DNA from: Thalassospira profundimaris
Lineage (GTDB): Bacteria > Pseudomonadota > Alphaproteobacteria > Rhodospirillales > Thalassospiraceae
Length of the DNA stretch: 64,000 bases
Assembly: GCF_003326795.1 (NCBI RefSeq)
Contig: NZ_JPWI01000009.1
Span: 124,001 to 188,000 of the forward strand
Reading direction: 5' to 3'
In this document: piece by piece, positions 18,345-27,160 of the stretch
Layout: every line of letters starts with the position of its first letter
How positions within the stretch are numbered: position 1 is the stretch's first letter
Notes under the pieces: model-generated
Told to the model about the DNA's origin: nothing
Databases searched by the model: none
What the model saw: the letters and a program-made list of their open reading frames with translations, nothing else
Position numbers and translations under genes: made by a program

Positions 18345-19004
18345 TCATATATTACGTTTATCAGCCTTGCGCGCCATCCAGTCGCCCGAGCTTTGAACAG
18401 CCTGCACCACAACAATCAGGGTGATCACAACGGCCGCCATCACGTCGGGGCGGAACCGCTGATAGCCATAGCGAATGCCAAGATCACCCAGCCCACCAGC
18501 ACCAACCGCACCGACCATGGCCGAATAGCCGATCAGTGTCACCGCGGTCAGGGTCAGGCCATGAATGATGCCGGGCAATGCCTCGGGCAGCAGAACCTTG
18601 GTCACGACCTGAACCGGGCGCGCGCCCATGGCTTGGGCGGCTTCGATCAGGCCGCTATCGACTTCACGAATGGCCCCTTCGATGATGCGCGCAATGAACG
18701 GGATCGCCGCCACGGTCAGCGGCACAATCGCCGCAGACGTACCAATTGACGTTCCGACAATCAGGCGGGTGAACGGAATGATCGCCACGGCCAGAATGAT
18801 AAAGGGAACCGAACGGGTCGCATTGACAATCGGGCCAAAGATACGTTGGAACCAAAGCGCTTCAAACAGTTCGCCACGTCCGGATGTGGCCAGAAGCACA
18901 CCAAGCGGAAGCCCCATCGAGGTGCCCAGCGTCAAGGCAGCAGCAACCATGTAAAGGGTTTCCCCGGTCGCCTGAAGCAAGATCGGTGCGAGTGTCGAAA
19001 ACAT
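18345..19004 (-). CDS. metI: Methionine ABC transporter permease
   Basis: A 219-residue permease with five hydrophobic segments and the EAA coupling loop (EAAQAMGARPVQVVTKVLLPEALPG) that docks on the ATPase. It forms the membrane pore of the MetNIQ importer. It begins 3 bp after metN ends (stop at 19008), so the two are coupled; metQ follows 57 bp downstream. Confidence 0.95.
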   Translation of the reverse strand: MFSTLAPILLQATGETLYMVAAALTLGTSMGLPLGVLLATSGRGELFEALWFQRIFGPIVNATRSVPFIILAVAIIPFTRLIVGTSIGTSAAIVPLTVAAIPFIARIIEGAIREVDSGLIEAAQAMGARPVQVVTKVLLPEALPGIIHGLTLTAVTLIGYSAMVGAVGAGGLGDLGIRYGYQRFRPDVMAAVVITLIVVVQAVQSSGDWMARKADKRNI

Positions 19005-19007
19005 GAA

Positions 19008-19814
19008 TTAATCCTCCTGCCCGTTAGATTGGTCGCTGGACTGGTTACTGGACTGGCCGGCGCGGAATTCGACGAATTCATCGGCCAGAAGCGATTTGGT
19101 GGTGTCGTGAACCGGATTGGCGAAAATGCCGTCAACCAGCCCTTCTTCGACAATCACACCGCCATCCATGACCGCAACACGATCACACAGCGCCTTGACC
19201 ACCGCCATTTCATGGGTGATCACCACCATGGTCAGACCAAGACGTTTATTGATGTCTTTAAGCAGATTAAGGATCTGGCGGGTGGTTTCCGGATCAAGGG
19301 CCGAGGTCACCTCGTCACACAAAAGAACCTTGGGGCTCGATGACAGGGCGCGCGCAATACCGACACGCTGTTTCTGACCACCGGACAATTCCGCCGGATA
19401 GCGATCCCGCTTTTCTTCCAGTCCGACCAGCGGCAAAAGCGGATTTACCGCCTCGGCGATTTCGGCCTTGCTGGCACCGGCCAGTTCAAGCGGAAGCGCG
19501 ATATTGTCATAGACCGTGCGCGACGACAGCAGATTGAAATGCTGAAACACCATGCCAAGCTGGCGACGGAACAACGGAAGATCACGCTTGGAAAGCTTGG
19601 TGACGTCCGTGCCATCCACAACCACGGAGCCCGAGGTCGGCGTTTCAAGCAGATTGATACAACGGATCAGGGTAGATTTACCGGCACCGGAACGGCCAAT
19701 GACACCAACAATCTCGCCTGCTGCAATATCAAGATCAATACCGCGCAGCGCTGTATGTTCTTCACTGCCACGCCGGGCAGCATAAGTCTTCTGGACGTTC
19801 GAGAGCCTGATCAT
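19008..19814 (-). CDS. metN: Methionine ABC transporter ATP-binding protein, lacking the NIL domain
   Basis: The ATPase of the methionine importer, 268 residues. Walker [10 protein letters not shown], signature [15 protein letters not shown] and Walker [16 protein letters not shown] are intact. E. coli MetN is ~343 residues, with a C-terminal NIL/ACT domain through which internal methionine inhibits transport. Here that domain is missing and the protein ends in a short Gln/Ser-rich tail. The ATG at 19814 ([15 protein letters not shown]) is used because the longer frame up to 19910 would run through the terminator and into the riboswitch. First gene of metNIQ. Confidence 0.93.
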   Translation of the reverse strand: MIRLSNVQKTYAARRGSEEHTALRGIDLDIAAGEIVGVIGRSGAGKSTLIRCINLLETPTSGSVVVDGTDVTKLSKRDLPLFRRQLGMVFQHFNLLSSRTVYDNIALPLELAGASKAEIAEAVNPLLPLVGLEEKRDRYPAELSGGQKQRVGIARALSSSPKVLLCDEVTSALDPETTRQILNLLKDINKRLGLTMVVITHEMAVVKALCDRVAVMDGGVIVEEGLVDGIFANPVHDTTKSLLADEFVEFRAGQSSNQSSDQSNGQED

Positions 19815-19837
19815 GGACCCCAACCTTTCCGTAGATA

Positions 19838-19870
19838 CAAAAAAACCGCCGCGGCTTAACCGAGGCGGTC
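19838..19870 (-). terminator. Expression-platform terminator of the metNIQ leader
   Basis: On the minus strand ACCGCCTCGG and CCGCGGCGGT pair with one mismatch around a short loop, followed by seven T. It lies 20 bp after the SAM-II aptamer and 23 bp before metN, as expected for control by premature termination. Confidence 0.88.
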
Positions 19871-19890
19871 GTACATACGGAGCATATACG

Positions 19891-19952
19891 CCCTCTCGCT
19901 TTAGCCGCATTTTTATCGCGCCCGCAAGCTGAGGAGCAAATCGGCGCGTTCG
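19891..19952 (-). promoter_or_regulatory. SAM-II riboswitch upstream of metNIQ
   Basis: Reading the minus strand, the leader has a CGCGCC...GGCGCG P1 stem, a GATTTG segment, then ATAAAAATGCGGCTAAAGCG and GAGAGGG. This follows the layout of the crystallised SAM-II aptamer upstream of metX (CGCGC-GAUUU...GCGCG-U-GAUAAAUG-GCUAAA-AGGG), a pseudoknot that binds S-adenosylmethionine and is common in alphaproteobacteria. High SAM would be expected to switch the importer off. Confidence 0.85.
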
Positions 19953-20042
19953 ATTGCTCTTGTGTACCTGACTGGACGCCGTTCATCAATGGCAATGATC
20001 ATGCATTTTACGCATAGCTTTCATGAAGTTGAAATATACAAC

Positions 20043-20055
20043 ACAAATATTTTGT
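20043..20055. repeat. Small perfect palindrome upstream of the deiminase operon
   Basis: ACAAA-TAT-TTTGT, in an AT-rich patch about 85 bp before the first gene of the operon and inside wider TTGAA/TTCAA arms. It could be a regulator site; no regulator is suggested by the neighbours. Confidence 0.35.
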
Positions 20056-20137
20056 TCAAAAGCCCCCACCAGTCGGCATTCACAAACCCGCTGCTGTCCC
20101 GTCTAGGGATGGTCAATATCAAAGCGGGATTGGACAG

Positions 20138-21028
20138 ATGGCCTATGCCGACCGGATCAATGACCTTGCCAGAACACTGGCCCAGTACCCGACCGTCGTG
20201 ACGGTCACGGGCAACAAGGTGGATGTCCGTACCAAGACACAGCTTTCCACCCTGTCATCGGAAACGGCGTCGCTTGAAAAGCTAGCCGCCGAAGGTGATG
20301 TGGCGATTGCCAGTGGCAAATGCCCGGATGCCGCAAATCTTGCATCCAGGCTGTCCTCCGGTGCCGGTCAGATATCGGCGACCCTGTCGGCCTTTCGCGC
20401 GCAGGACGCCGAACGCCTGAAATCCATGAGCATCTTTAGCAAACAGAAATTCGATGCCAGTGCCGCAACACGCTATCAGGCCGAGAAACGCTTTGCTGAT
20501 GAAATTGCAAAACTTCTGACCCAAGAGTCTCAGGCGGTTGGTTCCCTGCAAGGTGGCAGCGGCGTCAAACCCGATCCCAAGCCACAACCTCAGCCTCAGC
20601 CCCAACCAACACCGGTCCCGACACCAGTTCCGACCCCAACGCCAACTCCGACGCCAGCACCGGCCCCCTCGCCCGTGCCGTCCTTGCAGGATGTCGTCGC
20701 ATCTCTGCCCGGATACTTGCAGATCACCATTCCCGACGCGGTCGCGGGCTACGACGCCGACAGTCTGGCGAACGCGAGCAAAGCCGCCGGGGATGCCGCG
20801 ATCAAGCTTGGCGCGAAAACCCCCGACGGGATCACTGATTATGCGACGGCGCAATTCACAGGTGGCCCGGACGTCTTCAGCCAGCCTTGGGCCAGCGCGA
20901 TCCTGAAAGATACCGGTCTTGGCACCATTGATGACCGGATTGCGGTTTTAAACAACGCACTTCAGGCACGGCAACTGATTGCCGATGCGTTGCACGAAAC
21001 CCCATCCCACGAACCTAGCAGCCGCTGA
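20138..21028 (+). CDS. Unknown protein with a long proline-rich hinge, deiminase operon gene 1
   Basis: A 296-residue protein that I do not recognise. Residues 1-138 look helical with many Ala, Ser, Lys and Glu; residues ~144-182 are a low-complexity hinge of PQ, TP and AP pairs; residues ~183-280 form a second compact region (LQDVVASLPGYLQITIPD...). There is no signal peptide or membrane helix. Proline hinges of this kind separate independently folded domains, often in exported or surface-associated proteins. It lies 7 bp upstream of the arginine deiminase gene and is surely co-transcribed with it. Confidence 0.7.
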   Translation: MAYADRINDLARTLAQYPTVVTVTGNKVDVRTKTQLSTLSSETASLEKLAAEGDVAIASGKCPDAANLASRLSSGAGQISATLSAFRAQDAERLKSMSIFSKQKFDASAATRYQAEKRFADEIAKLLTQESQAVGSLQGGSGVKPDPKPQPQPQPQPTPVPTPVPTPTPTPTPAPAPSPVPSLQDVVASLPGYLQITIPDAVAGYDADSLANASKAAGDAAIKLGAKTPDGITDYATAQFTGGPDVFSQPWASAILKDTGLGTIDDRIAVLNNALQARQLIADALHETPSHEPSSR

Positions 21029-21035
21029 GGACGCC

Positions 21036-23366
21036 ATGGCAAATTACACCGTCCAGCTGACCGCCCCCGCCGGAGTTTACCCGTTTAACACGGTACGTGT
21101 TTCACTTACCTGCGTGGGCCAGCCACAACAAATCCAGAATGTCGTCCTTACGCCGAATGTCGCGGTTTCGCGTGTATTCAACATCCCAAACGGCACATGG
21201 GACCTTGAGATTTCCGGTGCCGGTTTCGTGCCTGTCAACGAACAGAACATTGTTGTGAATGGCGATGCCGTCAATGCGAAGAATCTCGATGTTGTCTGGT
21301 ATACGCTTCATACTGATCGCAATCGCGATGGCAATCTGGATGATGCCGGTCTCCTTAATCAGGTAACACCGGGGGCAATCACCTATGGCACCGCCGGTGT
21401 GGGCGCGATCATTCCGGTCAACTGCAATCGTGACGGCAACAATACCGCTGCCGGATACACGGATAATCAGGATCAGCGGGTCAATGGTAACAATGACCTT
21501 GTCACCGGCACATCCCGCCTTGAAATCCGGCGAAATGCCCTTGGCCCGAATGCAGGTGCCCCGGCTATTCCGGTGGGCTGGAGCTTGCTGTTAAGCGTGA
21601 TCGGAACCCTTGGCGAAAACCCTGCCCAACAGCATTTGCGGATTTTCGACGGGATCCTGAATAACAGCGCCGAAATCATTGGCCCCGAAACGACCCACAG
21701 CGTCCCGATCACCACCGTCACTGTCGGTGCGTCCAAACTCTATGCAGTTGAAGCCGTCCGGTTTGCGGGCACAGGATTTACATCCGGGCAAATCCGCATC
21801 GCCCTGAACGTGATCCAGCAGGAAGTCACAGGGAATGGCAATCCCACCTATCTCTTTGCAGACCGGGTTGTCGTTGCGCGCTGGATCGGCAATCATCATC
21901 GTCAAACTGTTTCGCAGATTTATGTTGTCGATGCCAATAATGCCAACTTTCAAGCGGCCCTTGGCGTTCCCGTTGCCAACGAAAACCCGCCCTACGCCCT
22001 GACATTGGCCACACCGGGCACGTCCGCACTCACACACGTTCCCTATCTGAACGGCAATGCCTGGCAGAATTTCATTGCTGCGGGAAGAATCGCGAGGCCC
22101 GGCATCAGCAGGGATCGCTGGATGCGCGATACCATTGTCTCAGGTCACAGTGTCTGGCCAGGAAACGGAGCAGGTGTTCAAAGCAAGGACACCTTCATGA
22201 AAGCTCATCGCTGGCGGTCATTACAGAACTGGATTTACCAAACGCTGATCAGCCAGAATGTAGGGCTGTATTACCCTGCTGCCGGGAGTGCTGATGGCAT
22301 TAATGACGGCAATTCCGGGGGTAATATTGCCGTTACGCCCCCGGTGCAGAAAACGGTGAACGGAGCGACAGCCTATTACCGATATGGACGGATCTATTTC
22401 GGCAACAATGTCCAGAGCACCGTGGATCAAAGCAGCAGAGACTTCTTTGATGCGCAGAACATGCAGCCGCCAATCACACTGAACACTGACTGGTTGGCGG
22501 TTGGTCATGTGGACGAGATGATGACATTCGTTCCGGACGACAACCCGGCCAATGCCTTCAAGAAATGGAAACTGCTGATCGCAAGCCCGGCAACGGCCTA
22601 TGGCATTCTGCGCAATAACCGCAATGCACATGGCAACGCGCCACTTATTGCGCGCCCGCCACATTCGCCGGGCAATGCGACCCCAAACTTTGCAGGGCTT
22701 AGCATCGGCAACGCCATAGATGCGACCGGCACAATCACCGACTTCCTGGGCAACGGGCAGGCCCCAACAAGCTGGCAGGATATCAATACCGGGAACTTAC
22801 AAAACTACACATACAAACAACTCAGAGACTGGAATATCTATGGTATTGAAAATCTGATCAATCAGAACATCCGTCGATTAAAGGCAGCGTTCGATCTGAC
22901 GGACAATGATATCATCAAGGTGCCCGTAATCTTCATTCCCGTGCATCAGATCAATGGTAACTTCACAATTTCTGACAAGATCAGCTTCTGGACAATTGGT
23001 GCAGATAACGGCTTCAATATTTATCCGGGTCGAGAATGCGGTTTCCGCAGTGGCGCCATGACCGGGGATATGGTCAATATGTTCGTCGGGAACGACAAAC
23101 TCATGATTCCCAAGCCTTTTGGTCCCTGGATTGTCGACAACACAATGCCCAATAACGGTCATGATCTGTTTGAGGACGATATCAGACAGAAGATCGCGGC
23201 AATTCAGAACGGTCCGGAATGCGTCTTTATTGATGACTGGGACGACTACCATGTCGCGCATGGCGAGATTCACTGCGGCACAAATGAACTTCGCGCCCCC
23301 TATGACGGCCAGACGGCCTTTGGCAATGCGCGCTATGCAAACTGGTGGACGGCGGTCGATGCCTGA
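21036..23366 (+). CDS. Bacterial protein-arginine deiminase (PAD family)
   Basis: A 776-residue homologue of the calcium-dependent peptidylarginine deiminases (PF03068), which turn protein arginine into citrulline. All four catalytic residues of animal PAD can be placed: Asp365 in RDRWMRD (Asp350 in human PAD4), His491 and Asp493 in WLAVGHVDEMMTFVP (His471, Asp473), and Cys747 in HGEIHCGTNELRAPY (Cys645). Residues 1-85 look like an immunoglobulin-like domain. Asp/Asn-rich loops at 94-103 (DRNRDGNLDD) and 131-150 (NRDGNN...) resemble calcium sites. No signal peptide. The ATG at 21036 has TGAGGA upstream and replaces a longer frame from 20979. Confidence 0.9.
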   Translation: MANYTVQLTAPAGVYPFNTVRVSLTCVGQPQQIQNVVLTPNVAVSRVFNIPNGTWDLEISGAGFVPVNEQNIVVNGDAVNAKNLDVVWYTLHTDRNRDGNLDDAGLLNQVTPGAITYGTAGVGAIIPVNCNRDGNNTAAGYTDNQDQRVNGNNDLVTGTSRLEIRRNALGPNAGAPAIPVGWSLLLSVIGTLGENPAQQHLRIFDGILNNSAEIIGPETTHSVPITTVTVGASKLYAVEAVRFAGTGFTSGQIRIALNVIQQEVTGNGNPTYLFADRVVVARWIGNHHRQTVSQIYVVDANNANFQAALGVPVANENPPYALTLATPGTSALTHVPYLNGNAWQNFIAAGRIARPGISRDRWMRDTIVSGHSVWPGNGAGVQSKDTFMKAHRWRSLQNWIYQTLISQNVGLYYPAAGSADGINDGNSGGNIAVTPPVQKTVNGATAYYRYGRIYFGNNVQSTVDQSSRDFFDAQNMQPPITLNTDWLAVGHVDEMMTFVPDDNPANAFKKWKLLIASPATAYGILRNNRNAHGNAPLIARPPHSPGNATPNFAGLSIGNAIDATGTITDFLGNGQAPTSWQDINTGNLQNYTYKQLRDWNIYGIENLINQNIRRLKAAFDLTDNDIIKVPVIFIPVHQINGNFTISDKISFWTIGADNGFNIYPGRECGFRSGAMTGDMVNMFVGNDKLMIPKPFGPWIVDNTMPNNGHDLFEDDIRQKIAAIQNGPECVFIDDWDDYHVAHGEIHCGTNELRAPYDGQTAFGNARYANWWTAVDA

Positions 23367-23396
23367 TATCATCGCACATGAAAAGGGAGTTTCCCG

Positions 23397-24026
23397 ATGA
23401 GTGCACAAAGTGACTATCAACAGGCCCTCAAAGATATTTCCAGTCTTGCCAGCTCGATGGAAGACCGCATTTCAAATCGCCCCGCCCCTTACACGGTTGA
23501 TCAGATTTTCCGTCGATATAGTGGCACGATTGCGGCCCCGATGATTGACGATCTCAAGGCCGGGGTCTGGAAAAAATGGGAAAACTGGCAGCTTGGCGGG
23601 GCGATATCCTATCTGGGAAGTTATGGCACGTCGGCCGCTGTCGCGCCGTTGCGCGAGATCGAACAAAACTATCCGGTTAACGATATTCAGAAACAGGCAA
23701 AGGAACTTGCCGATTTGTTGGCGACACTTGATGTTGCAGTATCGGAGGCCAAGCAAATCCCGCAGGTTCAGGACGCGATCAAAAGCGGTGATGCCGATCA
23801 GATGGCGCGGAGCATGCTGTTGGGACTTGCACAAATTGATCCCGACTGGCCTGTGCGTGCATCGGAGATCCAGACAAAGCTGTTTGACCTGGCATCCGAC
23901 AGTTTCCCGGCAATCAATGAAATGGCTGCGGGAAAATTGACCGAGCAAGACGTAACAAAGGCACTGGTGGAAATCCTGTTTGCCGAATTCCTTCCGGGCC
24001 CTGGCACCACACAACCCAAACCTTAG
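23397..24026 (+). CDS. Unknown helical protein, deiminase operon gene 3
   Basis: A 209-residue soluble protein, predicted by eye to be mostly helical, with a tryptophan cluster (VWKKWENWQLGGAISYLGSYG, about residues 57-77) and a short proline-rich end. No signal peptide, membrane segment or family I recognise. It starts 30 bp after the arginine deiminase gene with AAAAGGGAG as ribosome site, so it belongs to the same operon. A partner, chaperone, immunity or substrate protein are all possible; nothing in the sequence decides. Confidence 0.68.
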   Translation: MSAQSDYQQALKDISSLASSMEDRISNRPAPYTVDQIFRRYSGTIAAPMIDDLKAGVWKKWENWQLGGAISYLGSYGTSAAVAPLREIEQNYPVNDIQKQAKELADLLATLDVAVSEAKQIPQVQDAIKSGDADQMARSMLLGLAQIDPDWPVRASEIQTKLFDLASDSFPAINEMAAGKLTEQDVTKALVEILFAEFLPGPGTTQPKP

Positions 24027-24052
24027 CGGCAAGGGTCCCATGAATGCACATT

Positions 24053-24703
24053 CTATCGCTGGGTAAAAAGCAGCTTTAAAAAACTGCGCAGCAGCATGAC
24101 CTGATCGGCGAGTTTGCGGGGCTCGTTGAGTGCCTTTGACATGACAATCCCGCCTTCGAGCACGGTTGAAATCATGTCGGCGACCTGTTCGAGGTCGACC
24201 GGCTCGGTCGTCTGGTACTGGTCTGCGATATCGTCAAGGATCGCGCGGAAACGGGTGCGCCAGGCCAGAACGGCGTGACGGTTGAGATCACGGACTTCCT
24301 TGTCAAACAGCCGTTCCTGATAGCAATAGACCGCAACGATGCAGCCCGGATGACCGTTGGGCAGATCTTCGAGCACCTCGGCCAGCATTTTAAGCGCTGC
24401 CAGCAATTGATGCAGCGGATCGTCGACCAGTTCGCGGGCGCGATCAAACACCTGATCGAGGATTTCGTCATCCTGTTCAATATAGCGTTGCAAAAGTGCG
24501 CGGGCGAGTTCGTTCTTATCGGAGAAATGATAGAAAAACCCGCTTTTTGTCAGTCCGGCTTCGGCAATGATTTCCTCGATCGAGGTCGCACCGAAGCCCT
24601 TTTCCAGAACTGCCTGTGATGCGATTTCCAGAATGCGTTCGCGCGTGCGTTCGCCCTTGCGTTTCGGGCCACCGAACGTGTCGGTGATTGTCAGTTTTTC
24701 CAT
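24053..24703 (-). CDS. TetR/AcrR family transcriptional regulator
   Basis: A 216-residue regulator with the TetR helix-turn-helix at about residues 18-62 (RERILEIASQAVLEKGFGATSIEEIIAEAGLTKSGFFYHFSDKNELARALL) and a C-terminal ligand domain like the 'TetR_C' group that often includes HPGCIVAVYCYQERLF. It is convergent with the deiminase operon and divergent from the homocysteine methyltransferase gene, which is therefore the likeliest target. Confidence 0.92.
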   Translation of the reverse strand: MEKLTITDTFGGPKRKGERTRERILEIASQAVLEKGFGATSIEEIIAEAGLTKSGFFYHFSDKNELARALLQRYIEQDDEILDQVFDRARELVDDPLHQLLAALKMLAEVLEDLPNGHPGCIVAVYCYQERLFDKEVRDLNRHAVLAWRTRFRAILDDIADQYQTTEPVDLEQVADMISTVLEGGIVMSKALNEPRKLADQVMLLRSFLKLLFTQR

Positions 24704-24938
24704 CTCAACCCCCGCTTACCCTACCGCCGGTACAGTTTTTCGTCGTCAAAGGCCGCCATGGCCGCGCCGAAAAACACCGGATAAATCATAAGCATCTGTT
24801 TTGAATATATTTTTGAAAATCTGAAAAACCTGACCGTGTGCCTACTAGAAGCAAAACTCAATCAGGGCGAGATTTCCGATCCGCGATTACATACCCCCGC
24901 GGTAGAAATTTTGAAACCCAAAACTGAAATTTGGACCC

Positions 24939-25901
24939 ATGAGCACAGGCAATCTGCACCTTCCGCCGCACGGAAAGGCAAAATTCATCACCGATGGCGG
25001 TCTTGAGACCACCCTGATCTTTCATGACGGGATCGACCTGCCGCATTTTGCATCCTTTGACCTTCTGAAAACGGATGCGGGCTGCGCGCGTATCACCGCC
25101 TATTACGAACGTTATCTTGATCTGGCCAAGCAGGCCCAAGCCGGATTTATCCTTGAAAGCCCGACATGGCGCGCCAATCGCGACTGGGGGGCCAGGATCG
25201 GCTATGACGAGGATGACCTGGCCGATATCAACCGCAAGGCCATTGGCCTGATGGCGGAGCTTCGCGATCGTTATCATTCTGATGCAACACCGTGCCTGAT
25301 CAGTGGCAATATCGGACCGCGTGGCGATGGGTATGTGCCATCGGACCGGATGACGATCAATCAGGCGCGCGCCTATCACGCCCCGCAGATTGTGACTTTT
25401 GCCAAGGCGGGGGTCGACATGGTGTCGGTCGTGACCATCAACTATCCCGAGGAAGCCATCGGCATCGCCCTTGCGTGCCGGGATGTTGATATTCCTTGCG
25501 TCATTTCGTTCACTGTTGAAACCGATGGCAACCTGCCCAGCGGCGAGACGATCCGTGATGCGATTGCCATGGTTGATACCGAAACCGGGACCTATCCGGC
25601 CTATTACATGATCAACTGTGCCCACCCGGATCATTTCCGCGACCGATTGCACGAAAACGGCGACTGGAAAACGCGCATTTGTGGTCTGCGGGCCAATGCA
25701 TCGCGCCAAAGCCACGCCGAACTTGATGCCAGCACGCATCTTGATGATGGCGATCCGGAAGAACTGGGCCAGCTTTATCACGATCTGGCTGATCTGCTGC
25801 CAAATCTGGCGGTGATTGGCGGCTGTTGCGGCACAGACCATCGCCATGTTGCGGCTATGACCAAACATGCCCTGCCGCGCCTTTTGGCCACGGGCGCATA
25901 A
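24939..25901 (+). CDS. Homocysteine S-methyltransferase family protein
   Basis: A 320-residue (betaine/S-methylmethionine type) methyltransferase that would make methionine from homocysteine. TDGGLETTLIFHDGIDLP opens the barrel, and the zinc-binding cysteine triad is visible as INCAHP plus GGCCGTDHRH at the C-terminus. No cobalamin domain is attached, so the methyl donor is probably a sulfonium or betaine compound. The start ATG has only a weak ribosome site. A GNAT gene follows 40 bp downstream. No SAM-II element is present in its leader, unlike metNIQ. Confidence 0.9.
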   Translation: MSTGNLHLPPHGKAKFITDGGLETTLIFHDGIDLPHFASFDLLKTDAGCARITAYYERYLDLAKQAQAGFILESPTWRANRDWGARIGYDEDDLADINRKAIGLMAELRDRYHSDATPCLISGNIGPRGDGYVPSDRMTINQARAYHAPQIVTFAKAGVDMVSVVTINYPEEAIGIALACRDVDIPCVISFTVETDGNLPSGETIRDAIAMVDTETGTYPAYYMINCAHPDHFRDRLHENGDWKTRICGLRANASRQSHAELDASTHLDDGDPEELGQLYHDLADLLPNLAVIGGCCGTDHRHVAAMTKHALPRLLATGA

Positions 25902-25941
25902 GAACCAAACACGAAAACCCAAAAAGAACAGGATACGAGCA

Positions 25942-26589
25942 ATGATTGCAGAACCCGTACTGGAACGGGCGGCACATAAGGGTGCCGCCCGTCCGCGCCA
26001 CCCGCACCCGGTCACGAGCTTTGTCAGAGCGACAAAATCGGATGCCGATGCGATGGCCCAGCTGATCAATATCGCCGGTGAAGGTTTGCCGGTCTATTTG
26101 TGGCAAGACATGGCAGAAGGCAGCGAGACGGTCTTTGATGTCGGTCGCAGACGCGCACAACGTGAAGAAGGCGGTTTTTCATATCGCAACACCACCCTTG
26201 CGGTCCATCATGGTGAAACCGTTGCGGCACTTGTCGATTATGCCCAACCTGATCAGCCAGAGCCCTTTGACCCGGCCGATATCCCGGCGATATTCGTACC
26301 GATCCTTGAACTTGAAAATCTTGCACCGGGCAGCTGGTACATCAATGTCCTTGCCGTCTTTCCGGCCCACCGCGATCAGGGGATTGGATCGGCATTGCTT
26401 GCACGGGCCGAGGCCAATGCACGACATGCCGGTAAAAAGACCGTCAGCCTGATTGCATCGGATGGCAATCCCGACGCAATTCGCCTTTACCAACGCCAAG
26501 GCTTTGTGGCCTGTGCCCAACGCCCGATGGTCAAGGAGGGTTGGGAAAATCGTGGTCAGAACTGGGTGTTATTGATCAAGGAAATCTGA
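25942..26589 (+). CDS. GNAT family N-acetyltransferase
   Basis: A 215-residue acetyltransferase. The acetyl-CoA loop (VFPAHRDQGIGSALLARAEANA) and the following SLIASDGNPDAIRLYQRQGF motif mark the GNAT fold; an N-terminal ~60-residue extension precedes it. The ATG at 25942 has AGGATACGAG upstream and is chosen over a start at 25867 that overlaps the previous gene. Probably co-transcribed with the homocysteine methyltransferase; the acceptor substrate is unknown. Confidence 0.87.
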   Translation: MIAEPVLERAAHKGAARPRHPHPVTSFVRATKSDADAMAQLINIAGEGLPVYLWQDMAEGSETVFDVGRRRAQREEGGFSYRNTTLAVHHGETVAALVDYAQPDQPEPFDPADIPAIFVPILELENLAPGSWYINVLAVFPAHRDQGIGSALLARAEANARHAGKKTVSLIASDGNPDAIRLYQRQGFVACAQRPMVKEGWENRGQNWVLLIKEI

Positions 26590-26607
26590 AAAGAACCGTG
26601 AAACAAC

Positions 26608-26640
26608 AAAGGCCGGAAGCGATCAGCTTTCGGCCTTTTT
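26608..26640. terminator. Terminator between the GNAT gene and holC
   Basis: AAAGGCCGGAAGC and GCTTTCGGCCTTT form a stem with one mismatch and a short loop, then a T-run. It overlaps the holC stop region and can work for both convergent genes. Confidence 0.85.
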
Positions 26641-27078
26641 CTCCCACGCGCCTTGCGGGGATTGCTGCCAGTAGGACAGCTTGTGACCGGCGTCTTTCCA
26701 GTCTTTCCAGCGCGTGCGGGCCTCGGCCACCGCATCATGGTCACGATCATCAAACAGCATGATGACGCGTTCGTACTCCGCGACCTTGTCGCTCATCGCA
26801 CGGTCGGTCAGAAACAGGAACTGGGCATTGTTGGGATTTTCATCCTCGGATGTCAGCCAGACGGGCTGCATTTCCGGATCACCATCAGCGGCAGAACCAT
26901 GGGGCAACCAGCTTGCCGGATCATAGGTCCAGAGAAGCGTGTTGATCGCATCGATGCGCTGATCATTACCGGTCATCACCACAGCACGTTTTTCCCGCTC
27001 CAGCGTTTTGGAGAGCAGGGTGGGAAGTGCGCGTTCCAGCGGCAAGCTGGTGAGATGATAGAACCAGATGTCAGCCAT
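26623..27078 (-). CDS. holC: DNA polymerase III subunit chi
   Basis: A 151-residue chi subunit, which ties the clamp loader to single-stranded DNA-binding protein. The family opening (WFYHLTSLPLERALPTLLSK) and the C-terminal block where chi ends in a conserved RWKDWK-like helix are clear. The 82 bp gap from pepA upstream and the terminator in it suggest partly independent transcription, though pepA-holC neighbours are usual in proteobacteria. Confidence 0.92.
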   Translation of the reverse strand: MADIWFYHLTSLPLERALPTLLSKTLEREKRAVVMTGNDQRIDAINTLLWTYDPASWLPHGSAADGDPEMQPVWLTSEDENPNNAQFLFLTDRAMSDKVAEYERVIMLFDDRDHDAVAEARTRWKDWKDAGHKLSYWQQSPQGAWEKKAES

Positions 27079-27101
27079 ACAGCGTTTCTAGCCCGAACAT
27101 G

Positions 27102-27134
27102 AAAACGGGGCAAGGTGATCCACACCCTGCCCCG
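27102..27134 (-). terminator. Hairpin terminator after pepA
   Basis: Minus-strand CGGGGCA / TGCCCCG stem around a 15-base loop, followed by TTTTC. It lies between the pepA stop and the holC start. Confidence 0.7.
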
Positions 27135-27160
27135 CAAATTACGACCGATGAAAACCGAAA

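Noticed and set aside
19815-19910. Longer N-terminus for MetN
   Set aside because: The extra 32 codons would run through the terminator and the SAM-II aptamer and have no counterpart in the family.
20560-20690. CRISPR or minisatellite array in the CA/CC-rich stretch
   Set aside because: It is the coding sequence of a proline hinge in frame with the protein, without repeat-spacer layout.
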